From: SZUA-36 sp963753105
Lineage (GTDB): Bacteria > Pseudomonadota > Gammaproteobacteria > Xanthomonadales > SZUA-36
Direction: 5' to 3'
Assembly: GCA_963753105.1 (NCBI GenBank)
Contig: CAVWBD010000001.1
Location: 868,001 to 932,000, forward strand
Length of the DNA: 64,000 nt
Shown here: one piece after another, positions 19,201-25,285 of the stretch
Position numbering within the stretch: the stretch's first letter is position 1
How the letters are laid out: every line of letters starts with the position of its first letter
Program-made: the position numbers and the translations under genes
The notes under the pieces: generated by a model
What the model saw: only the letters and a program-made list of their open reading frames with translations
Databases searched by the model: none
Told to the model about the DNA's origin: nothing

Positions 19201-19342
19201 CGAGTTGTACCGTGGCATGGCAACCGTGATTATTGGCGGTATGCTGGTCAGCGGCCTGTTTACATTGATACTCTTACCCAGCTTGTTACGCGCCAATGAG
19301 GACGCATATCCAGGCAAGGTTGCGGAGACACCGGCTGTATGA
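16259..19342 (+). CDS. RND family efflux transporter, inner-membrane pump (AcrB-like)
   Basis: 1027 residues, the standard RND length. It starts MTLTRIALGNPVAVIVAGIL, with the first membrane helix as in all RND pumps. The family motif GMVLDSAIVVLENIFR (near residue 400) gives the proton-relay Asp. There are two periplasmic loop domains, and the second half ends with a helix bundle (GFVILLGLVVNNAILLVYRAR). It should export hydrophobic compounds with proton influx, as a trimer with the adaptor encoded next. The start codon is TTG. The pump is encoded before its adaptor, the reverse of acrAB. No TolC-type outer-membrane gene is nearby. Confidence 0.93.
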   Translation: MTLTRIALGNPVAVIVAGILVVIFGTLSLLRLPIQMTPEIERPEISIQTPWRASAPNEVESEIIEPQEDVLRSVPGLERMSSTASFGSGSVQLEFAIGTDMNRALIEVMNRLNQVPRYPVDANEPVISVGGNNFEKVIAWFAVRSKPGNERPVASYEDFLEETLITRLERVPGVSRTGMFGGRRHEVRITFDPYKAASIGLDLTSIPGELGANANISAGSNEVGRRQYTVRFSGKYEIEALGDLVLTWRDGEPIRLRDIARIHLEMVDPSTILVMSGRPAVGMMVIPESGVNVLEVMDAIKEAVADLAANELERAGLEISQNYDESVYVVSSMEMVRNNLLLGMSLAVVVLWWFLRKFRATLIVALSIPLCLFVAFIVLNVMGRTLNIISLAGLAFATGMVLDSAIVVLENIFRQREAGRSGDEASERGVMQVWGALLASTATTVAIFMPVVFLEDEAGQLFSDLAITISAAVIASLMVAVTVLPSAASNWIRGSAIEDLHRNWWRWITDHIMRWTGTPRRRKTWVGILLSVPLALALLLTPSADYLPEGKRNFIFGFMISPPGLGIETAKAEVMDVLSERLAPHINGQHPIQLQNYFVGSSRSFGTFVGARTRDVGDVDEFIGILNTQVLTGFPDTIAFANRRPIFGGSRGGRQINVDLHADSFESLIAGGLAGYGAIAQVMPQANVRPLPGLEQAEPELRLIPDDRRIAEVGWNRSRMATIIRAMGDGAFMGEYFDGTRRYNIIMRAENWYTPEELAAMPVATASGEIQTIGELAKVTRTAGPSQIRRVDRKRTLTLQVTPPSEMPLEDAISLIDENVVPGIMEKLPQDGSIRMRGTAEALDQALGSMSGSFTLAVVILYLLISALFRSFKDSLLVIMTIPMATVGGIISLRLMDLALFASGGQKMDLLTMIGFVILLGLVVNNAILLVYRARDAEREGMSRKDAVESAVRLRLRPILMSTMTSIFGMLPLMLMPGSGTELYRGMATVIIGGMLVSGLFTLILLPSLLRANEDAYPGKVAETPAV

Positions 19343-19368
19343 AATCGCACGGACTGGATACCAGGATA

Positions 19369-20418
19369 ATGAAAAAATTGATGCTCAATTGGCCGCTACT
19401 GCTGGTCCTGTTGTTTCTCCAAGCTGCCGCCTTTGCACAGCAGGATGCGGCGGGCGCCATCGTACGGGTCGCAAAGGCCTCGGTACAGACACTGGTGCCG
19501 GTCACCATCGTGCCCGGCACGGTGGTCAGCCGCAATGATGCAAACCTGGCGGCCGAGGTCACCGGCCGCCTGTTGGAGGTGGCTGATGTCGGCACCGTGG
19601 TGACTACCGGGGGTACGGTTGCCAGGATTGAGGATACGCAACTGTTGTTGAAAAGGGACGAAAACCGGGGCGAAGTGTCACGCGCCGAGGCACGGCTGAA
19701 ATTTCTCGAAAAAGAAGAAAGCAGGTTCGTGACATTGGCAGAATCCAACCTGGCCGCGGCAACGCAACTGGAAGAAACCCGCTCTGACCGTGATGTCGCC
19801 CGTGGGGATTTGCAGGTGGCCAAATCCCGCCTGGCGCAGACCGAGGACCAATTGTCCCGCACCCGGATCACTGCACCGTTCGGCGGTATCGTGGTTGAAC
19901 GGCTGATGATGCCCGGAGAGAGGGTTGACATCGGTACTGATGTGGTACGCCTGGTCGATCAACAGCACCTCGAAGTGATTGCGCGGGCTCCGCTGGAGTA
20001 TTTTTCCTACGTTCAACCGGGCCGGGAGTTGGCGCTGGTAACAGGTGAAGACGAAGAAACCGGAATCGTGCGTACCGTGGTTGCAGTGGGCTCGGAAAAC
20101 ACACACCAATTTGAATTGCGCCTGGATATAGCACCCAACCGTTTCCCCGTTGGCCAGACCTTGCGTGTTTCGATTCCAACTTCAACGGCCAGACAGGCGC
20201 TGGCGGTACCACGCGACGCGCTGGTGTTGAGACCGGAGGGCATTTCAGTATTTGTCGTGGAAGGGGATAATACAGCCCGGCAGGTAACGGTCACGCCGGG
20301 AATCAGTGCTGCGGAGCTGATAGAAATCATCGGTGCTGTGAACGATGGTGAAATGGTCATCATCCGCGGTAACGAGCGCCTGAGGCCGGGACAAAAGATT
20401 TCGATTCTCGAGGATTGA
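19369..20418 (+). CDS. RND efflux periplasmic adaptor (membrane fusion protein, HlyD/AcrA family)
   Basis: About 349 residues. A signal peptide (MKKLMLNWPLLLVLLFLQAA) is followed by a split lipoyl domain (AEVTGRLLEVADVGTVV), a short alpha-hairpin (EVSRAEARLKFLEKEESRFV to LAQTEDQLSRT), the ITAPFGGIVVERLMMPGERV motif and a beta-barrel/membrane-proximal end. It would bridge the pump to an outer-membrane channel. I placed the start at 19369 because CCAGGA lies just upstream and the signal peptide begins there. An in-frame ATG at 19339 overlaps the pump stop (ATGA) and is possible. Confidence 0.9.
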   Translation: MKKLMLNWPLLLVLLFLQAAAFAQQDAAGAIVRVAKASVQTLVPVTIVPGTVVSRNDANLAAEVTGRLLEVADVGTVVTTGGTVARIEDTQLLLKRDENRGEVSRAEARLKFLEKEESRFVTLAESNLAAATQLEETRSDRDVARGDLQVAKSRLAQTEDQLSRTRITAPFGGIVVERLMMPGERVDIGTDVVRLVDQQHLEVIARAPLEYFSYVQPGRELALVTGEDEETGIVRTVVAVGSENTHQFELRLDIAPNRFPVGQTLRVSIPTSTARQALAVPRDALVLRPEGISVFVVEGDNTARQVTVTPGISAAELIEIIGAVNDGEMVIIRGNERLRPGQKISILED

Positions 20419-20421
20419 CGC

Positions 20422-21681
20422 TTGTTAAACCTGATCAATATTCATCGCGGTGAATGGCGGCGTTTCCTGTTGGCATTCAGCTATTTCTTTTTCCTGCTGG
20501 CGGGGTATTTCATGCTCCGGCCCATCCGGGGCACGGTTGCCGCCAACCATTCCGAATCATTGCACTGGCTGTACACCGGGACGTTTATTTCCATGTTGCT
20601 GATCGTGCCGGTCTTTGGTTGGCTGGTGTCAAAATTCCGGCGTGGCCGGTTCATCCCCGGTATTTACCTGTTTTTCATTTCCAACCTGGTCTTTTTTGCC
20701 TTTTCCTTTGCCTTCAAAGGCGATGCAACCTCCGACTGGGTGCAATATGGTTTCTACATCTGGCTGAGCGTATTTAACCTGTTCGTGGTGTCGATTTTCT
20801 GGAGTTTCATGGCCGATATTTTCCACCCGGACCAGGCCCAGCGCCTGTTTGGCAGCATTATGGCCGGTGGCAGCCTGGGCGCCATTGCCGGACCCCTATT
20901 GACGGCAAACCAGGTCTCCCGGATTGGATCAGGTGGGGTCATGATGCTTGCGATCTGCTTCCTGCTGGTAGCCACTGGCCTGGCTATTGCCCTTGGCCGT
21001 TACGAACGCCGCGTGCAGCAGGACAAAGCGACCCGGGTCATAGGTGGGGGTATCTGGGAAGGCGCCGTGCAGGTCTTCAAATCAAAATACCTGTTGTTGA
21101 TCTGCCTGTTGATGTTGTCCCACAACCTGACTTCGACCTTTCTGTACAACGGCCTGGCGGTACTGGTGGATCAGAACATCATTGGCTTTGATGAGCGCAC
21201 CGAATTCTTCAGCTACGTCGACCTGATCGTGCAGGTGCTGGCATTCCTGTTCCAGTTTTTGATCACCTCGCGCCTGGTCATTTTCCTGGGCATGCCACGC
21301 ACTGCCATATTGCCGCCGATACTCCTGGCGGCTGGCTTTACCCTGTTGGGCAGTTCCCTGGGCCTGGTGTTGTTCGCGGCAGTACAGGTTGCGCAACGGG
21401 CGATGAACTATGGCTTGCTGGGTCCGGTCAAGGAGATGCTGTTCACGGTGGTGGATCGTGAAACCAAGTACAAGAGCAAGAATTTCATCGATACCGTGGT
21501 CTACCGTGGCAGCGATGTGACCGCCAGTTGGTTGTTCAAGGGCATGATGACCGCGGGTTTGAGTATTAGCCAGATCGCGTGGTTGTATATCCCGGTTATG
21601 GGTGTGTGGGCGGTGGGTGCCTGGCACCTCGGCAAGGCATACACCCGGTTGAAAGAGCAGTTGGACTCAGTTTCCGGGTAA
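20422..21681 (+). CDS. Membrane transporter of the MFS / ATP:ADP-antiporter (NTP/NDP exchange) type
   Basis: 419 residues with about 12 membrane helices. The start LINIHRGEWRRFLLAFSYFF and the segment YFMLRPIRGTVAANH are typical of a group of bacterial proteins annotated as MFS transporters or related to the Npt ADP/ATP translocases of intracellular bacteria. In free-living bacteria their substrate is unknown, so nucleotide transport should not be assumed. The TTG start is 3 bases after the adaptor stop, so it belongs to the efflux operon. Its 3' end overlaps the convergent ABC ATPase gene by 15 bases. Confidence 0.75.
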   Translation: MLNLINIHRGEWRRFLLAFSYFFFLLAGYFMLRPIRGTVAANHSESLHWLYTGTFISMLLIVPVFGWLVSKFRRGRFIPGIYLFFISNLVFFAFSFAFKGDATSDWVQYGFYIWLSVFNLFVVSIFWSFMADIFHPDQAQRLFGSIMAGGSLGAIAGPLLTANQVSRIGSGGVMMLAICFLLVATGLAIALGRYERRVQQDKATRVIGGGIWEGAVQVFKSKYLLLICLLMLSHNLTSTFLYNGLAVLVDQNIIGFDERTEFFSYVDLIVQVLAFLFQFLITSRLVIFLGMPRTAILPPILLAAGFTLLGSSLGLVLFAAVQVAQRAMNYGLLGPVKEMLFTVVDRETKYKSKNFIDTVVYRGSDVTASWLFKGMMTAGLSISQIAWLYIPVMGVWAVGAWHLGKAYTRLKEQLDSVSG

Positions 21682-22437
21682 AAACCGCATGCCGGCGCGG
21701 GTTTGCACGGATTCCACCGGGCACTGGTAGAGTCTTTCGAGGTTTCCAGGTTCCAGTAGTTCATGTGCAGGACCCGCCTGCCAGTCGCCTTCACCTGACA
21801 ACATCAGGATATGGCTGCAATAACGGGCTGCCAGGTTGACATCGTGCAGGGCAACCATGGCGCAACGCCCCCCGGTTGTCACCTGTTGTTCGACGTGGTT
21901 CATGATACGGACCTGGTGTTTCATATCCAGGTGATTGGTGGGCTCATCCAGCAGCAGGATATCCGGCTCCTGTACGATCAGCGAAGCGAATGCCAACCGG
22001 CGTGCCTCGCCACCTGAGAGCCCCGTCACGCTGCGGGACTCGAAGCCTTCAAGGTCGACAGCCCGGATGGCGTCCAGTGCCTTCTGCGTGTCATCAGCGC
22101 CCTCGCGTTCCCAGTAACCAAGGTGCGGATGCCTGCCGGTCAGTGCGGTTTCCAGCACACTGGCATCAAAAACATACACGGTGTGTTGCTGCAGCATGCC
22201 GAGCAAGCGGGCAATGCTGCGGCGCGGTAACTCACCGATGGCCTGGTTTTCGAGCAATATGCTGCCATCATCGGGCTCTGACAAGCCTGCCATGCACTTG
22301 AGCAAGGTGGTTTTGCCGATTCCGTTGGGCCCCAGGAGTCCCCAGAACTGTCCGGCTTCAAGATGCAAATCAAGCTGGGCGCAAATGGCTTTGCCTGCAA
22401 TACTCAGATCCACGGATTGACACCTTAACGAGGTCAT
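21667..22437 (-). CDS. ABC transporter ATP-binding protein, FecE/BtuD/HmuV type
   Basis: 256 residues with Walker A GPNGIGKTTLLK near residue 38, the signature LSGGEARRLAFASL near 135, Walker B PDILLLDEPTNHLD and the switch His region (MVALHDVNLAARY). It powers uptake of an iron siderophore, heme or cobalamin together with the permease encoded upstream. The ATG at 22437 overlaps the permease stop by 4 bases (ATGA), so the two genes are translationally coupled. The upstream extension of the open frame lies inside the permease gene and is not coding. No periplasmic binding protein is in the window, so the substrate stays open. Confidence 0.92.
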   Translation of the reverse strand: MTSLRCQSVDLSIAGKAICAQLDLHLEAGQFWGLLGPNGIGKTTLLKCMAGLSEPDDGSILLENQAIGELPRRSIARLLGMLQQHTVYVFDASVLETALTGRHPHLGYWEREGADDTQKALDAIRAVDLEGFESRSVTGLSGGEARRLAFASLIVQEPDILLLDEPTNHLDMKHQVRIMNHVEQQVTTGGRCAMVALHDVNLAARYCSHILMLSGEGDWQAGPAHELLEPGNLERLYQCPVESVQTRAGMRFLPGN

Positions 22438-23420
22438 ACGCCTTTCAGCCGCGCACGGTTTAACAACAACAGGAAAAGTGGCACACCGAGCAGGGCGGTG
22501 ATCACGCCGACCGGCAATTGCTGTGGGCTCAATACGGTTCGCGCCAGCGTGTCCGACAATACCAGGAACAGTCCCCCGAACAGCGTTGCCGCCGGTATCA
22601 GGATGCGGTGGTCGGAGCCCACCAGAAGACGCATCAGGTGCGGAACGATCAGGCCCACAAAACCGACACTGCCGGCAATCGAAACCGCAGTGGCAGTCAA
22701 AATCGAGGCAAGCAGGTATACGAGCCACAACATCTGGCGCGTTGGCTCACCCAGCAATCGCGCCGTGGTCTCACCCATGGCCAGTACGTTCAAGCTGCGT
22801 GCCAGGCCCAGGCATAGAATAAAACTGCCACCGAGCACTGCCAGGGACCATGCAGGCATGATGGCATAGCTCAAATCCCCCATTAGCCAGAACAACATGC
22901 CACGCAGGCTGTTATCCGGGCTCAGGGACAGTATCAGGCTGATCAACGCGGCCCAGCCGGACGCTGTCACTACACCGGTCAGCAACAAACGTGTGCCACT
23001 CCAGGGCCCCGTACCACGCGCCAGGCCAAACACGACCAGGATGGAGAACAAGGCCCCAAGGATCGCCAGCCACGGCAATACGCCAACTGCAATGCCAAAT
23101 ACCATGCCCAACAGGGTTGCGAAAGCAGCACCGCCGGAAACCCCCAGCACATAGGGGTCAGCCAAGGGATTGCGCAACAGTACCTGCATCAGGCAACCGG
23201 ACATGGCCAGCATTGAGCCGACTACCCAGGCGGCGGCTGCGCGTGGCATTCTCAGCCGCCAGACGAGTTCACCGTGGGCGCTCGCCGGGTCGCCGACGGC
23301 GGCCAGCCATTCCTGCCATGTCAAAGACACCGAACCGGTAGCACTGGCGAAAAACACGCTTCCAACTGATAACAGCAACAGCAAAATGATCAGTATTCGG
23401 CGTAATGTCATTGGAATCAT
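22434..23420 (-). CDS. ABC transporter permease, FecCD/BtuC family
   Basis: 328 residues, about ten membrane helices. Family motifs include WRLMPRAAAAWVVGSMLA-like text (read here as LRMPRAAAAWVVGSMLAMSG), NPLADPYVLGVSGGAAFATL and the ATPase-contact region GFVGLIVPHLMRLLVGSDHR. It forms a homodimeric channel for siderophores, heme or vitamin B12. The first ATG is at 23420, with another in frame at 23411; neither has a strong ribosome site. It is divergent from rppH. I looked for a cobalamin riboswitch in the short upstream gap and saw none. Confidence 0.9.
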   Translation of the reverse strand: MIPMTLRRILIILLLLLSVGSVFFASATGSVSLTWQEWLAAVGDPASAHGELVWRLRMPRAAAAWVVGSMLAMSGCLMQVLLRNPLADPYVLGVSGGAAFATLLGMVFGIAVGVLPWLAILGALFSILVVFGLARGTGPWSGTRLLLTGVVTASGWAALISLILSLSPDNSLRGMLFWLMGDLSYAIMPAWSLAVLGGSFILCLGLARSLNVLAMGETTARLLGEPTRQMLWLVYLLASILTATAVSIAGSVGFVGLIVPHLMRLLVGSDHRILIPAATLFGGLFLVLSDTLARTVLSPQQLPVGVITALLGVPLFLLLLNRARLKGV

Positions 23421-23518
23421 TTTGCAGGATTGATTAACATGGTTTGCATGAAATTATCTCATGTATTCGGCTGGCCCATAACATCGTCCATGAACAATCT
23501 CACAAGAAAAAGACAGGC

Positions 23519-23995
23519 ATGATCGACCCGGATGGATTCAGGCCCAATGTCGCCATGGTCATCCTGAACGATGATAGGCAGGTGTTCTGGGCAAAACGTT
23601 CAAACAATGATGGATGGCAGTTTCCCCAGGGTGGTATGCGCTCGGATGAAACACCTGTTGAGGCGATGTACCGCGAACTGCAAGAGGAAACAGGCCTGCT
23701 CGCAGAGCAGGTCAGAATGCTGGGTTCCACGCCAGGCTGGTTGCGTTACCAGTTGCCCAGGCGTTTTCAGCGCTCCAACAGCAAACCGCTGTGTATCGGT
23801 CAGAAACAGGTCTGGTTTTTGCTGAAATTGCTCGATGAAGATGTCAAGATCGACCTGAAGACAACCACTGAGCCGGAATTCAAAGATTTCAAATGGGTGG
23901 ATTTCTGGTACCCGGCAGACAACGTTATCCGCTTCAAACGTCGTGTGTACCGGCAGGCCTTAACACTGCTGGAACCCATGATACACAACGGATAG
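23519..23995 (+). CDS. rppH: RNA pyrophosphohydrolase RppH (Nudix)
   Basis: 158 residues. It starts MIDPDGFRPNVAMVILNDD, matching E. coli RppH from its first residue, so the start is set at 23519 and not at the earlier ATG (23444). The Nudix box runs from GGMRSDE to RELQEETG (about residues 38-59). Other RppH signatures are WLRYQLPRRFQR, CIGQKQVWFLLKL and the end FKRRVYRQAL. The enzyme removes pyrophosphate from the 5' end of triphosphorylated mRNA and so starts RNase E-dependent decay. At 158 residues it is slightly shorter than the E. coli protein (176). Confidence 0.95.
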   Translation: MIDPDGFRPNVAMVILNDDRQVFWAKRSNNDGWQFPQGGMRSDETPVEAMYRELQEETGLLAEQVRMLGSTPGWLRYQLPRRFQRSNSKPLCIGQKQVWFLLKLLDEDVKIDLKTTTEPEFKDFKWVDFWYPADNVIRFKRRVYRQALTLLEPMIHNG

Positions 23996-24025
23996 ATCGC
24001 GCCAATACACAGAACGGAAGCAAAC

Positions 24026-24577
24026 ATGTTTCACCACACCAGCCAACCATGCCAGTTCGAACGTGATTGTCCCGTCGTGATGATCCCTTCCGGGGATGAA
24101 GTCACCATGCCCGCGGGGACCGTGGGCTATATCACCCAATCGCTCGGTGGCAGTTTCACCGTCTTTGTCGATGGCAACCTGTTCCGCATAGCCGGCGTCA
24201 ATGCCGACGCTATTGGCAAGGAACCGGTTATGCCGCCGGCGCTGCCCGAAAATGCCAGTGATGATGACGTGGAGCAACTGGTCTGGTCGCAGATGAAGAC
24301 CTGTTACGACCCGGAAATACCGGTCAATATCGTGGACCTGGGACTGGTGTATGCCTGTGACCTGAAAAAGAACAAGCAGGGCATGCGGGAGGTTTCGGTG
24401 ACCATGACACTGACCGCGCCGGGCTGTGGTATGGGGGACATCATCGTTGAAGACGTACGCAGCAAAATCCTGATTATCCCCACCGTGCAAAAAGTGAACG
24501 TTGAGCTGACGTTCGAGCCGCCCTGGAATCACCACATGATGACCGAGGCTGCCCGGCTTGAAACCGGGATGTTGTAA
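24026..24577 (+). CDS. sufT: Fe-S cluster assembly factor SufT (MIP18/DUF59 domain)
   Basis: 183 residues. The N-terminal part, of about 75 residues, carries GDEVTMPAGTVGYITQSLGG and the FTVFVDGNLFRIAG stretch typical of SufT. The C-terminal MIP18 domain has YDPEIPVNIVDLGLVYAC, VTMTLTAPGCGMGDIIVEDV with the conserved Cys, and ELTFEPPWN. SufT assists maturation of Fe-S proteins under high Fe-S demand. It stands alone here, 30 bases after rppH, rather than in a suf operon. GGAAG lies 7 bases before the ATG. Confidence 0.9.
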   Translation: MFHHTSQPCQFERDCPVVMIPSGDEVTMPAGTVGYITQSLGGSFTVFVDGNLFRIAGVNADAIGKEPVMPPALPENASDDDVEQLVWSQMKTCYDPEIPVNIVDLGLVYACDLKKNKQGMREVSVTMTLTAPGCGMGDIIVEDVRSKILIIPTVQKVNVELTFEPPWNHHMMTEAARLETGML

Positions 24578-24611
24578 ATCCAGCCGTTAAGGCATTTTTC
24601 ATATCTTTGGC

Positions 24612-24717
24612 GCTGGAGCGGGTATTCCTTCCCGGAACACGCCACGGGCACATCCCTGTGGGCTCGGTCGCGACTCCCAGTCGCTCACGGTTCCGGTAAG
24701 GAACATCCCTCTCCAGC
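24612..24717 (-). repeat. Dispersed palindromic repeat, copy B
   Basis: Outer arms GCTGGAG (24612-24618) and CTCCAGC (24711-24717), inner hairpin GCGACTCCCAGTCGC (24670-24684), with CCGGAACACGCC and GGTTCCGG as the middle arms. Read on the minus strand it matches copy A closely: the stretch TTACCGG.ACCGTGAGCGAC, then the GTCGCGACCGAGCC stretch, then ACAGGGATGT. Confidence 0.8.
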
Positions 24718-24750
24718 TCGTATTCCAATAAGCAGGACATGCTCTAGCCA

Positions 24751-25199
24751 TCTGACCTCCAGGGATGGAGGAAATGCAGGGGATTGTCGGGAACAATCCC
24801 TGTCATGGGCGCTCGGTGATCGTATCCCGACGACACGGTCCCGGGTAAGGAACACCCCGGCACAGCTCGAAAGGTTCTGCTTTTGACCAGCCGGCCAATC
24901 TCAATGGTCTCTTCAAGAGTCGCGCAGTGGTTTACCGGTGTGGACGTCATTAAGGCACCGCACCGAATTCTGAGAGTCGTCAGGGGCGCATTGGACGGGA
25001 GGTCCAATGCAGGCCGACCAGGGCAGGACGCCCTGTGAGGCCGGCCCCGTTAAGATGGCTCGAAGGTGAGGGTAGCCGTAAGGCTGCGGGGCCAGGAGAC
25101 CACACCGGTAAACCACCGGGTGATTATTGAATCAGAATCGTGGCACGCAGGAACTGTTCCCGACAATGCCCTGCATTACCTGCATCCGTGGAGGTCAGA
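24751..25199. repeat. Nested inverted-repeat element of about 450 bp
   Basis: The outer arms at about 24751-24805 and 25147-25199 are inverted copies of each other (both contain TCTGACCTCCA, AATGCAGGG and ATTGTCGGGAACA), roughly 85 percent alike by eye. A 17-bp perfect inner pair, GTGGTTTACCGGTGTGG (24927-24943) and its complement (25100-25116), lies inside. Between them are local hairpins GCATTGGAC/GTCCAATGC and AGGGC/GCCCT flanked by GGCC runs. No protein is encoded. The left arm overlaps repeat copy C. This fills most of the 708-base gap between sufT and fadE. Confidence 0.6.
24776..24861 (-). repeat. Dispersed palindromic repeat, copy C
   Basis: On the minus strand it begins GGGGTGTTCCTTACCCGGGA and continues to ACCGAGCGCCCATG, nearly the same as copy D at 30447-30553. 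The outer arms are less regular than in the other copies. It overlaps the left arm of the 450-bp inverted repeat. Confidence 0.7.
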
Positions 25200-25215
25200 C
25201 ACCGCTACCAACACC

Positions 25216-25242
25216 GAAAAAAATCCCGGCTTGCGCCGGGAT
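25216..25242 (-). terminator. Rho-independent terminator of fadE
   Basis: On the minus strand, an 8-bp stem ATCCCGGC / GCCGGGAT with loop GCAA is followed by seven T. It lies 44 bases past the fadE stop. Confidence 0.85.
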
Positions 25243-25285
25243 AATTGTCTGCACTTGGAGGCTGGGTTAATACCAGGTGTTTACC

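Noticed and set aside
23421..23518. Cobalamin riboswitch before the FecCD permease
   Set aside because: The gap is under 100 bases and has no B12-box-like sequence.
24880..25140. Group II intron remnant in the sufT-fadE gap
   Set aside because: The region is structured, but I found no domain V hairpin, no GTGYG start and no reverse transcriptase gene.
24883..25285. Small protein genes in the repeat-filled gap (frames at 25066-25368 and 25245-25784)
   Set aside because: They run through inverted repeats, the fadE terminator and the fadE gene itself; no plausible product.
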